This document shows positions 7,297 to 15,497 of a stretch of 42,484 nt of DNA, one piece after another. Source of the DNA: JAJRWS01 sp039831705 (GTDB lineage: Bacteria; Planctomycetota; Planctomycetia; Pirellulales; Lacipirellulaceae); NCBI GenBank assembly GCA_039831705.1, contig JBDOMT010000366.1, positions 1 to 42,484 of the forward strand, given 5' to 3'. The translations under genes and the position numbers were made by a program. The stretch's first letter is position 1; each line of letters opens with the position of its first letter. The notes beneath the pieces are model-generated. The model made no database searches and had not been told where the DNA came from. It was given only the letters and a program-made list of their open reading frames with translations.

Positions 7297-7449
7297 TGTG
7301 GAAATCACACTTGTATCTGGTCAAGCCTTACTTTTGGGGTAGCCGCATCCACATGTACTGATAGGGCAAAGGATTATTTGTGCGTCAACCCAATAAGATA
7401 AGTTTGACAAAGCACTAGTGTTTCTGCTCTCAACTCCCCAGCGAAGCCA

Positions 7450-8376
7450 ATGCTTGTCAAGAATCAACTGGGTGCTAAGAATCAATTAGCCGCGGACCAT
7501 TATGCCGACGCGGCATACCAGTATAAGGTTAAAGTCCAGGAGAACATTCTGCTGGCACGTGATACTTACCGCATTCGCTTTCATTGCCCAGAATTGGCAC
7601 GTCGGATTCTCCCAGGCCAGTTTGTGATGGTTCGATTGGCCGGTTGTGACGATCCACTACTTGGTCGCCCCTTTGCCCTCTACGATACGGTCTTCGATGA
7701 AGCTGGCCAGCCCATCGGTATGGATGTGGTCTATCTGGTCATTGGCAAAATGACTCGTCGCTTGGCCCAATGCGAACCGGGGTGCCGTTTGGACATTTGG
7801 GGTCCATTAGGCAATGGTTTTTCTGTCGATCCGGTCGAGCATTTGGTGATGGTTGCTGGTGGCATTGGCCAGACCCCATTTCTGGCATTGGGGCGACAAT
7901 TTTTAAATAGTCACTCCTATGGGGATCCTCAACAGCAAGTACAGCCTGCAGTGCGTGTGACCCTGTGTTACGGTGTTCGATCTGCAGAGTATCTGGCCGG
8001 AAGGGCTGAATTTGAAAAGGCTGGGATTGGGGTGCGTGTCAGCAGCGATGATGGTTCGGTGGGGCGGCACGGTTTGGTGACGGAGCTGCTAGAGGAAATA
8101 TTGGCGGAACAATCAAGTCAGCCTTCTTCCTCCTCTTCTCCAACCCCTTGCCGGGTGGTCTGTTGTGGCCCTGAACCAATGATGCAAGCAGTTGCACGCT
8201 TAACTCATCAATATCAGGTGCCTTGCCAAGTTTCTCTTGAGAGCCCCATGGCGTGTGGTATCGGCATTTGCTTCAGTTGCGTGGTGCGCGTAGTGCAATC
8301 CGACGGCAACTGGGATTACCGACGGACCTGTGTCGACGGACCTGTGTTCGACGCGCGGAAAATTGTTTGGGAATGA
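7450..8376 (+). CDS. pyrK: Dihydroorotate dehydrogenase electron-transfer subunit (PyrK-like FAD/2Fe-2S protein)
   Basis: Passes electrons from dihydroorotate dehydrogenase B (PyrD) to NAD+ in pyrimidine synthesis. 308 aa in the ferredoxin-reductase fold: an FAD-binding barrel (GQFVMVRL near residue 56, GRPFALYD near 75), an NAD-binding domain (VAGGIGQTPFLALG, about 138-150; CCGPEPMM near 240) and a C-terminal 2Fe-2S site with four Cys (MACGIGICFSCVV, then RTCVDGPVF). A Ser-rich insert (SSQPSSSSSPTP) precedes CCGPEPM. pyrD is not adjacent. The ATG has only a weak ribosome binding site (AGCGAAG). A stand-alone sulfide-dehydrogenase-like or other reductase role is possible, but the C-terminal Cys spacing favours PyrK. 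Confidence 0.88.
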   Translation: MLVKNQLGAKNQLAADHYADAAYQYKVKVQENILLARDTYRIRFHCPELARRILPGQFVMVRLAGCDDPLLGRPFALYDTVFDEAGQPIGMDVVYLVIGKMTRRLAQCEPGCRLDIWGPLGNGFSVDPVEHLVMVAGGIGQTPFLALGRQFLNSHSYGDPQQQVQPAVRVTLCYGVRSAEYLAGRAEFEKAGIGVRVSSDDGSVGRHGLVTELLEEILAEQSSQPSSSSSPTPCRVVCCGPEPMMQAVARLTHQYQVPCQVSLESPMACGIGICFSCVVRVVQSDGNWDYRRTCVDGPVFDARKIVWE

Positions 8377-8409
8377 AATTTTACTGAGTGAACACCAGAG
8401 GAATGACGC

Positions 8410-10491
8410 ATGAGACCCTATCGTTTGATATTCGCATTTGGGATTTCAGTACTTCTCCAGACAGTTGCCAATGATGCTCTGGAAGCAGTGGAGCCTTCAC
8501 CCCTAGATGCTTCCTCGCATGTACTTCCCTCGCATGTTGGAAATTTTCGGTTGCTCGATCAAATGGGTCGTTCGGTGGAGTTGTATCGAGCCGTAGAAGC
8601 TCCAGCCGTCGTGCTTTACATCCATGGGGTCGGATGTCCTATGGTGCGGCAAATCATTCCGGAACTTACTCGCATCCAAAAGGCGTACGAGCCCCAAGGT
8701 GTCAAGTTTTACATGCTCAACGCGAATTCTCAGGATTCCCGTAGCGACCTACTGAAGGATGCAAAAAAATACAAAATTCGTATCCCCATTCTCAAAGACA
8801 ACAGCCAACGAATTACCCATGCACTCGGTTGCCGCCGGACTGCCGAGGTTTTGGTGCTCGACCCTCAATCGGATTGGAAAATCCTTTATCGAGGCCCTGT
8901 GGATGACCGTTTTAACTATGGCGCACAAAAGAAAAAGGCCACCCATACGTGGTTGCGCAATGCACTCCAATCCCATCTGGAAGGCAAACCGATCGCAGAA
9001 AAGCAGATTGCGCCTAAAGGGTGTTTGATTCGCTTTTTGGATAACGAAGAGATCTCCTACACCAACAAAGTCGCACCTATTTTGCTGGCCAAGTGCGTTT
9101 CGTGCCACTCCGAGGGTGGAGTGGGGCCGTTTGCCATGTCGAGTTACGGCGAGGTAGCCGGATGGGCAGACATGATGCAAGAGACCATTCGCACGGAACG
9201 CATGCCACCGTGGCACGCCGATCGAGAATATGAAACATTCCACAATAGTCTCGGCCTGAGCGTGGAGGAGGAGCGGATCTTGCTGGCATGGTTCGAGCAG
9301 GGAGCGAAGTCCGATGCAGAAGCAGTCGATCCTCTGCAGGCACACGAGGCATCCCAGCAAGCAAGCGGGCACCACGAAACTTGGCAATTGGGTAAACCCG
9401 ATCTGGTCCTCCAATTGTCTCAGGAACAACGTATCCCGGCGGAAGGGGTGGTGGATTATCGTTATTTCAGCGTATCTTCGGGATTGGCCGAAGATCGATG
9501 GGTACGTGCGATTGACGTTCAACCGACCAACCTGGCGGTTGTCCATCATGCCCTGATCTTTATCCTTTACCCACCCCAGTATCGTCACCTGCAACCCGAA
9601 GCGAAAAATGGCTTGAACGGTTTTTTTGGCAGTTTTTTACCTGGAGGAAATGTACAACCTCTACCCAAGGACACAGGATGTTTTGTGCCGGCAGGGTCCA
9701 CATTTATCTTTCAGATACACTACACCACCACTGGGATTGAAGAACATGACCAAACCCAAATGGGCCTCTACTTCTGCAGTCAACCGCCCCAGCAGGTCTT
9801 TAGAGTTCAAGCCGCGGTAAAGATGGATTTCGTGATTCCCCCACACACCGCCGACAGCCCGGCGAAAGCTACCTATCGATTTCGGAAAGATGTGCAACTG
9901 TTGGGACTCTCTCCCCATATGCACTACCGGGGCAGCCGCTTTCGATTTGATGCCAAGTATCCCGATGGCAAGATACAGAGGGTGCTCTCGGTACCCCATT
10001 ACGAGTTTGATTGGCAGCCGATGTACTACTTCGAGAAACCGATCCCAATTCCTCGGGGAACCCAGCTCCATTGCGTTGGTGCTTTTGACAATTCTACATT
10101 CAATCCGAGAAATCCGAATCCAAAAGAGGAAGTCCGGTTTGGTGAACAGTCTTTTGAAGAAATGTTCATTGGTTATGTGGCTTCATCGGTGCCCTATCGA
10201 CAAGAAGATTTCGTTGCCGGTGAAGTAAACCCTGATCATTGGGCCGGATTTGGCAAGCAAATCACTGCCGAAACACTCGCCGGAACTACTTGGAGCATGG
10301 GCAAGCGTATGCGTTTTCATTTTCTTCAGAGTGGAACTCTGAAAATCAATGGCAAGTTCCCCGGGTCATGGAATTTGGACAGCAAGACCATCCACCTGAA
10401 AGCGGGCCCACGCAATATCGACTTGAACATTCGCTTGGATGAACTGATCTTCAAAGGACGCCCACTCCAACGCATCCCGCAAGGCGGGTGA
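8410..10491 (+). CDS. Secreted multidomain redox protein: thioredoxin-like, cytochrome c-like CxxCH and copper type II monooxygenase-like domains
   Basis: 693 aa with a signal peptide (MRPYRLIFAFGISVLLQTVA), so exported. Residues ~40-190 form an AhpC/TSA-thioredoxin-like domain (IHGVGCPMVRQIIPEL; only one Cys where a CxxC might be). A heme-type site follows (LAKCVSCHSEGGVGPF, about 226-241) with a downstream MPPWHAD that could supply the axial ligand. The C-terminal half resembles the PHM/DBH-type copper fold, with VVHHALIF (about residue 380), IHYTTTG (about 437) and LSPHMHYRG (about 500), all His-rich. Such combinations are known as large redoxin-domain proteins in planctomycetes. The substrate is unknown. 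GAGGAA precedes the ATG. The stop is 3 bp from the convergent SDR gene. Confidence 0.82.
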   Translation: MRPYRLIFAFGISVLLQTVANDALEAVEPSPLDASSHVLPSHVGNFRLLDQMGRSVELYRAVEAPAVVLYIHGVGCPMVRQIIPELTRIQKAYEPQGVKFYMLNANSQDSRSDLLKDAKKYKIRIPILKDNSQRITHALGCRRTAEVLVLDPQSDWKILYRGPVDDRFNYGAQKKKATHTWLRNALQSHLEGKPIAEKQIAPKGCLIRFLDNEEISYTNKVAPILLAKCVSCHSEGGVGPFAMSSYGEVAGWADMMQETIRTERMPPWHADREYETFHNSLGLSVEEERILLAWFEQGAKSDAEAVDPLQAHEASQQASGHHETWQLGKPDLVLQLSQEQRIPAEGVVDYRYFSVSSGLAEDRWVRAIDVQPTNLAVVHHALIFILYPPQYRHLQPEAKNGLNGFFGSFLPGGNVQPLPKDTGCFVPAGSTFIFQIHYTTTGIEEHDQTQMGLYFCSQPPQQVFRVQAAVKMDFVIPPHTADSPAKATYRFRKDVQLLGLSPHMHYRGSRFRFDAKYPDGKIQRVLSVPHYEFDWQPMYYFEKPIPIPRGTQLHCVGAFDNSTFNPRNPNPKEEVRFGEQSFEEMFIGYVASSVPYRQEDFVAGEVNPDHWAGFGKQITAETLAGTTWSMGKRMRFHFLQSGTLKINGKFPGSWNLDSKTIHLKAGPRNIDLNIRLDELIFKGRPLQRIPQGG

Positions 10492-10494
10492 ATG

Positions 10495-11364
10495 CTATGT
10501 CGTTCGTAATAAAAGCCAATCTCCTAGTCGGGGAGAGATTTGGGACAGGGTGAATAACAGCCGTGCTTTAGCGGGCACCACCAATTCGGAGCGACGTCGT
10601 TGGCTGGCGATTAGGATTTTCTCTGCCAGCCAGTCGGGATCGATCAGCTTAACTTTCGCACCACCGCCCGGTCGATGAGCCTGGTCAGGCAGGTTGGTGG
10701 ATGGTGATGCGTATCGTGACGAATTGGCAGAGTTGGTATTACCTGGACCGGTACTTTCCGTTGCAGAAGAGTTGACACTCGGCGATCGGGCGATTGGGCC
10801 GGGACAGACCAGCAGGATGTGCAGCCCTTGGGGCCCCAATTCTAGCCGCAGTTGTTGGGAGTAGGCGGCAACAGCAAATTTTGCAGCCGGATACGCACCC
10901 ATATAACGGGGTGCCACTTTGCTGGCAAGCGAGCCAATGTTCACCACATGGCCTCCACTGGCTAGTAACAATTTAGCGGCAGCCCTTGTGGTACGAACTG
11001 TCGCCAACAGATTAACCTCTAGCAATTGCTGAAAATCGTCGGCACTGGTCTCCAGTATGGGGCTCCGAGTCGAGCGGCCGGCACAATTACACAATAAATC
11101 GAGTTGACCGTAACGGTCAGCAATTGACTCCAGCAGATTTTGCACATCTTCCTGCCAGGTTCCATCAGCAACCATGGGCACCACCTGGCCCCCTTCGGCA
11201 TTTAGCCGGGAAGCAACTTGCTCAAGCGGTTCCTGCCGACGGGCGGTAATAATCACCCGAGCGCCCTGCCTGCTCCAGGCGGCTGCCAGAGCCTGTCCCA
11301 GGCCGGAGGAGCCACCCGTAACGAGGCAGACTTTATTTTGCCAATAGGAATTGATACGAGTCAT
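10495..11364 (-). CDS. Short-chain dehydrogenase/reductase (SDR family)
   Basis: NAD(P)-dependent oxidoreductase of classical SDR type, 289 aa. The cofactor motif TGGSSGLG (about residues 16-23), NCAG (about 92-95), the catalytic Ser in VNIGSLASK (about 145) and YPAAK (catalytic Tyr/Lys, about 158-162) are all present. A Ser/Thr/Asn-rich low-complexity insert (about residues 200-235) interrupts the substrate-binding region after PGPIARS, longer than usual. The substrate cannot be inferred. It is convergent with the preceding redox gene and only 3 bp from it, so transcripts of the two genes must overlap or terminate within coding sequence. Confidence 0.88.
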   Translation of the reverse strand: MTRINSYWQNKVCLVTGGSSGLGQALAAAWSRQGARVIITARRQEPLEQVASRLNAEGGQVVPMVADGTWQEDVQNLLESIADRYGQLDLLCNCAGRSTRSPILETSADDFQQLLEVNLLATVRTTRAAAKLLLASGGHVVNIGSLASKVAPRYMGAYPAAKFAVAAYSQQLRLELGPQGLHILLVCPGPIARSPSVNSSATESTGPGNTNSANSSRYASPSTNLPDQAHRPGGGAKVKLIDPDWLAEKILIASQRRRSELVVPAKARLLFTLSQISPRLGDWLLLRTT

Positions 11365-11621
11365 TGTAAAGGTTGAGCGTTGAGTGTTGAGTGAGATCGG
11401 TTAGTGATGTTAAAGCGGTCGTGCACGTATTGTGGAACCCCTGAGAACAGAATTACTACCCTCACTTCACCAGAAGGGAAGTATGGTTGAACAGGCCACG
11501 TACGCCAATATTCGTGATGCAATCGGTGCTGTAAGGATCCAAGTGAGTCCGAAAAATGAATCGTTCTCTGTTTTAACGGATAAATACTTCTTCCCAATCG
11601 TCATTCTAAGGACCACAATAC

Positions 11622-13208
11622 ATGCCAGCCACACAAACCGATAGAACAGATCGCCCGGTAGTCGACCATTCATTTGATGGCATCGACGATCTGGAGGGAC
11701 TCATGGAAGAATATCTGTTAGCACAAGACTATTCGCAACGGGCGAAGACTAAGATCATCGCCACCGTTGGGCCAGCGTGTGACTCTATCGAGCAATTGAC
11801 AGAATTGGTTCACGCCGGGGTCGACGTATTTCGGATTAACATGGCTCATGGCCAACCGGAACAACAGCAAACACTGGTCGATCGAGTCCGGCAAGTAAGC
11901 CAGGAGGTGAATCAACCTCTCGCCATATTGGTCGATTTGGCTGGCCCCAAATTCCGTCTGGGCGATATCAAAGGAGATAGCACCTTCTGCGCTCGTGATG
12001 AAGAATTCTTTTTCGTCACGGACAAGCCAAAAACGAAATACGAGTTGACTGCCAGTTACCAACCGATGGTACGGGAGCTATCGGTGGGAGATCACATAAT
12101 GCTTTCCGACGGTACGGTGAGCATGCTGGTGAAAGAATGCTTGCCGGATCGAGTGCGAATGCGGGTAGTTCAGCAAGGCACCATTCGGAGTCGCCAGGGC
12201 ATTAATCTGCCCGGAGTTAATCTGAGCGTGCCGGCTATTAGTGTCGAAGATCATCAGCACGCCATTTGGGCCGCCCAGGCAGGAGTCGATTTTGTAAGTT
12301 TGAGTTTTGTGCGATCCCCTGATGAAATCCGAACGCTTAAGGACATTGTTCGCTCTAGCGGTTCGACTGCCCGGGTAATTGCCAAAATCGAAAAACGAGA
12401 GGCCCTCGAACGTTTGGAAGACATCATTCGCGAGTCCGATGGAGTCATGGTGGCGCGTGGCGATTTGGGTGTAGAAATCGACGTGGCCCAGATGCCTCTA
12501 GCGCAAAAACGGATCATCCGTACCTGCCACCAATTTCATAAACCGGTAATCATTGCCACTCAAATGCTCGATAGCATGCACGATTCGATGCGACCGACTC
12601 GAGCGGAGGTAACCGATGTGGCCAATGCCGTTCTCGATGGAGCAGATGCCTGCATGCTGTCCGGTGAGACGGCCATCGGCAAGCATCCCCATGCAGCGGT
12701 GGACATGATGAATCGAATTGCCCTGGCCACCGAAGTGAGTCTTCGTGAGCACCCGCTGAAAGACAATGATCCAGATCGAAACGATGGATTACAGGAAATT
12801 ACCCGCGCAGTAGTCCGCGGTGCGGGAACCATGGCCCAGGTTGTGGGGGCTAAACTGGTTGTGGTGGCTAGCCACTCTGGGCGGACGGCGCTGGCACTGT
12901 CGCAGCAACGCAGTTTTGCTCCAACGATTGGTGTGAGTACCTGTGAAAAGACGTTGCAACAAATGTGCCTCTACTGGGGAGTGACTCCATTGCGTGGCGC
13001 ACCAGCCTGTAGCGTGGAGCAGTTGATTCAATTTACCGACCACTGGGCTTGTCGAGTTGGTTTGGCTTCTCGAGGAGATCGCATTGTAATCGTTGGCGGA
13101 TCTCACCTGACCGCAGGACCAGGCTGTGACCTGATGGCCTCAGGGGTGCACGACATCGTGATCGTGCATGAAGTGGAGGGAATAAAAGAGACGCGAGGTG
13201 CGAGTTGA
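11622..13208 (+). CDS. pyk: Pyruvate kinase, predicted K+-independent type
   Basis: Converts phosphoenolpyruvate and ADP to pyruvate and ATP in glycolysis. 528 aa, with an N-terminal extension of about 40 residues before TKIIATVGPA. Visible motifs: RINMAHG (71-77), VARGDLGVE (substrate/Mg site) and the signature IAKIEKREALE. A C-terminal allosteric-type domain contains VVVASHSGRTAL. In the stretch VDLAGPKFRLG, Lys110 aligns with Glu117 of rabbit muscle enzyme and Leu106 and Leu113 align with Thr113 and Thr120. Ala75 replaces the Ser of the K+ site. This combination marks the Lys117 group, which does not need K+. AAGGA lies 9 nt before the ATG. No other glycolytic gene is adjacent. The 257-bp upstream spacer shows no recognisable element beyond TTGAGTG-type heptamers. 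Confidence 0.95.
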   Translation: MPATQTDRTDRPVVDHSFDGIDDLEGLMEEYLLAQDYSQRAKTKIIATVGPACDSIEQLTELVHAGVDVFRINMAHGQPEQQQTLVDRVRQVSQEVNQPLAILVDLAGPKFRLGDIKGDSTFCARDEEFFFVTDKPKTKYELTASYQPMVRELSVGDHIMLSDGTVSMLVKECLPDRVRMRVVQQGTIRSRQGINLPGVNLSVPAISVEDHQHAIWAAQAGVDFVSLSFVRSPDEIRTLKDIVRSSGSTARVIAKIEKREALERLEDIIRESDGVMVARGDLGVEIDVAQMPLAQKRIIRTCHQFHKPVIIATQMLDSMHDSMRPTRAEVTDVANAVLDGADACMLSGETAIGKHPHAAVDMMNRIALATEVSLREHPLKDNDPDRNDGLQEITRAVVRGAGTMAQVVGAKLVVVASHSGRTALALSQQRSFAPTIGVSTCEKTLQQMCLYWGVTPLRGAPACSVEQLIQFTDHWACRVGLASRGDRIVIVGGSHLTAGPGCDLMASGVHDIVIVHEVEGIKETRGAS

Positions 13209-13279
13209 TAGTCGCTAGTTGTTAGTGATCGAGCCGAATCTGTAAACTCGCGCCTAACAAATCGCGTCTAGCATCTCCT

Positions 13280-14245
13280 TCATCGCCTCGCCAATTTTTC
13301 GTTGGGGCCCAGTAAACGTTCTTCCATTTTGGAAATAAAATGCATGCTGCTGGTGCCACCGGAAAAACCCAGCACTCGGCGATCCACGGCCATTTCCTGT
13401 GATACGATTCGGCCTTTTTCCAGGTCGAAGCGGACGGTGCCCTTCGTTAGTCGTTCCACCAATTGCGATTCTGTGTAAGCGTCAACCGGGGTCAAAATTT
13501 GATAGTCGACACGGAAGGTGGCAATGCCATGTTGAACTTTGATCAGCTTGCAGTGTCGCCGGGTCTGGATCTTCAAATTGGCCCCACTTTTACGCTGGAC
13601 TCGCACCTGGTAGGAGTCGTTCCATTTCGTGCCCACACCGATAGGACTGCCCGGTAGACGCACGGTGATCGGCATATCGGGCGTATGACCCGGTTGGGGA
13701 ATTTTTTCTTCGCGTGCAAGAATTTCACCGGTGGGTGCCAGGCGAATCACACTGATCGGCACACCGACCGAACGGGCCGCTTGTTCGAATCCTGCTGGAG
13801 GGGTTTTGTTATGCTGGCTGTCGTATTCGGCCCGCGGCCGATTGGGAGTTTTGTTGCTCATTCGTACATGCTCGACCACATGGACAAATTCCATGGAGCC
13901 ATCGGGTAACACGTCGGTGACTTTCCAAGCTTTGATCGAATCGCTTTTACTTTCGACCTGTTGCGTTGTCTCTTCGATAGTGGTGCGGACATTGGCCATA
14001 TGATGAACTTGATATCGGAGCACTTCCCCCATTCGAAATTTGTATTGCAGCAGCCACCTTTGTTCTTTGGAACTCAGCTGTTCTTCAGGACTCTGCTTGC
14101 TTGGTGAACCAGACTCTGGTTTAGATGCTTCACCCGTTGCTGACCCGGTCTCCGTCACTTTTCCTTCTTCAGCTCCCGATGAGTGAGAACTGAATGTTGC
14201 CAACAATAAGGAAATCGCCATTAGAGGAAGCGTATTATATTTCAT
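13280..14245 (-). CDS. Secreted protein of unknown function
   Basis: 321 aa, starting MKYNTLPLMAISLLLATFSS, a good signal peptide with likely cleavage after SSGA. ATG 14245 is chosen because AAGGA lies about 10 nt upstream; the longer ORF (from 14272) would put charged residues before the signal. A Ser/Gly/Lys-rich linker (about residues 25-60) precedes a soluble domain rich in beta strands (LQYKFRMGEVLRYQVHH, then MEFVHVVEHVRM). Its overall look is of a planctomycete secreted family in which a regular beta fold follows a low-complexity linker. No catalytic motif is recognised. Convergent with pyk (71 bp between stops), upstream of nadK in the same direction. Confidence 0.7.
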   Translation of the reverse strand: MKYNTLPLMAISLLLATFSSHSSGAEEGKVTETGSATGEASKPESGSPSKQSPEEQLSSKEQRWLLQYKFRMGEVLRYQVHHMANVRTTIEETTQQVESKSDSIKAWKVTDVLPDGSMEFVHVVEHVRMSNKTPNRPRAEYDSQHNKTPPAGFEQAARSVGVPISVIRLAPTGEILAREEKIPQPGHTPDMPITVRLPGSPIGVGTKWNDSYQVRVQRKSGANLKIQTRRHCKLIKVQHGIATFRVDYQILTPVDAYTESQLVERLTKGTVRFDLEKGRIVSQEMAVDRRVLGFSGGTSSMHFISKMEERLLGPNEKLARR

Positions 14246-14360
14246 CGTATGCACATCCTTGTTAGAACCCATTCCATAACCACCAATGGCTGGAAGCTTA
14301 GGCTGCGTCGTTCGGTTGTGGGATAAGCCCGACTATGGGAGAAGCTCTTCGTATTCGTTT

Positions 14361-15284
14361 TTAGCCCAAATCGAGCTGACCTCCCCAGCCAAGTTTTTCG
14401 CGTAACGTTCGGTAGTAACCATGTCCGTGAACTTCAATCAACTGAAATTGTGCCTGCGCACGCTTAATGCGGATGCGATTGTGAGCGGATAGTTTGCAAA
14501 TCACCTTCCCATCGACCACCAATGCCGTACCAGTGTGTGGGTTGGGCACCACCAGTTCGTAAACACGATCGGCCGAGTCGACAACTGGTCGGTTGGTAAG
14601 AGTGTGTGGACTGATCGGTGAGATGACAAAAGCCTGCAAGTCCTTCCGCAATATGGGCCCCCCGGACGACAAGTTGTGGGCCGTCGAACCAACGGGCGTA
14701 CTGATAATTAAACCGTCGCAACTATAAGTGGTAACTAATTCACCGTCAACGTAAAGCTGAACTTCCAAAATCGCGAAGGGTGCACCTGCTAGCACGGCGA
14801 CTTCATTCAGGCCAAGGATAGTGGAATCGGAATTGCTGGAACCCTCAGGCTCAATGACCTGGCATTGGAACATCAGATGACGTACCAGATTGTATTCCCC
14901 TGCAGCAACTCGGGGTAAAATTTCTTCCAGTCGGTCCGGCCTGAGATCGGCAAGAAACCCCAGTCTTCCCAGATTGACACCAAGCACGGGTATTTGCAAT
15001 TGGCCCATTTGCCGGGCCGCTCGTAAGATCGACCCATCTCCGCCCAACACCACAACAAAGTCGATCTCTTCTGGAAAAGTGCCATCTGTTTTGATGCTAG
15101 CGCCGGAGAGCGGTACGGTTTGATCCAAGAGAACACCCACAACATCCAGATGTTGTCCGATGACCTGTTGCAATTGGTCGACCTGATCGGCAATGGCAGG
15201 GCGGCTGCCATCGGCCAGCAGCAACACCCGAGGACGCCGAGCAGGAGCGGTGGTAGAGTCTGGCGATTGGTGAGGGGGACACAT
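14361..15284 (-). CDS. nadK: NAD kinase (ATP-NAD kinase)
   Basis: Phosphorylates NAD to NADP in the cytoplasm. 307 aa. The family motif GGDGSILRAAR lies at about residues 81-91, the NE pair in GLNEVAVL at about 165, and the second conserved block DGLIISTPVGSTAHNLSSGGPI at about 195-216. Length is normal for bacterial NadK. The extension before RPRVLLLAD (about 18 residues) is Pro/Ser/Thr-rich. It is on the same strand as dxs, with a 213-bp spacer that contains an ACAGGAT-type repeat, so independent transcription is possible. Confidence 0.94.
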   Translation of the reverse strand: MCPPHQSPDSTTAPARRPRVLLLADGSRPAIADQVDQLQQVIGQHLDVVGVLLDQTVPLSGASIKTDGTFPEEIDFVVVLGGDGSILRAARQMGQLQIPVLGVNLGRLGFLADLRPDRLEEILPRVAAGEYNLVRHLMFQCQVIEPEGSSNSDSTILGLNEVAVLAGAPFAILEVQLYVDGELVTTYSCDGLIISTPVGSTAHNLSSGGPILRKDLQAFVISPISPHTLTNRPVVDSADRVYELVVPNPHTGTALVVDGKVICKLSAHNRIRIKRAQAQFQLIEVHGHGYYRTLREKLGWGGQLDLG

Positions 15285-15344
15285 GATGAATATACCTGAC
15301 TCTGGACTCTCAACGGCCTTGTTGACTAATTAATTTTTAAAAAT

Positions 15345-15449
15345 TTAGACAGGATCAACAAGATTTACCGGATAGGAATTTCATTGTGTAGAGATTTACG
15401 ATCGAATGGTGCAAATAATCCTGTACATCCTGTTTGTCCTGTCAAAATA
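15345..15449. repeat. Intergenic palindrome, ACAGGAT family (nadK-dxs spacer)
   Basis: TTTAGACAGGATCAACAAGA (from about 15345) pairs imperfectly with CCTGTACATCCTGTTTGTCC and TGTCAAAATA (to 15449). Related sequence lies at 17566-17601 and 40253-40305. Short (TTGAGAG)n heptamers follow at about 15481-15500, next to the dxs stop. Confidence 0.55.
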
Positions 15450-15497
15450 CATCCATTCAAGGCAAAGGTTCGTCAAGACCAACTCTCAACTCTCAAC

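Noticed and set aside
8749..9594. 281-aa minus-strand ORF
   Set aside because: It is antisense to the secreted redox protein, whose domains are clear in the plus frame.
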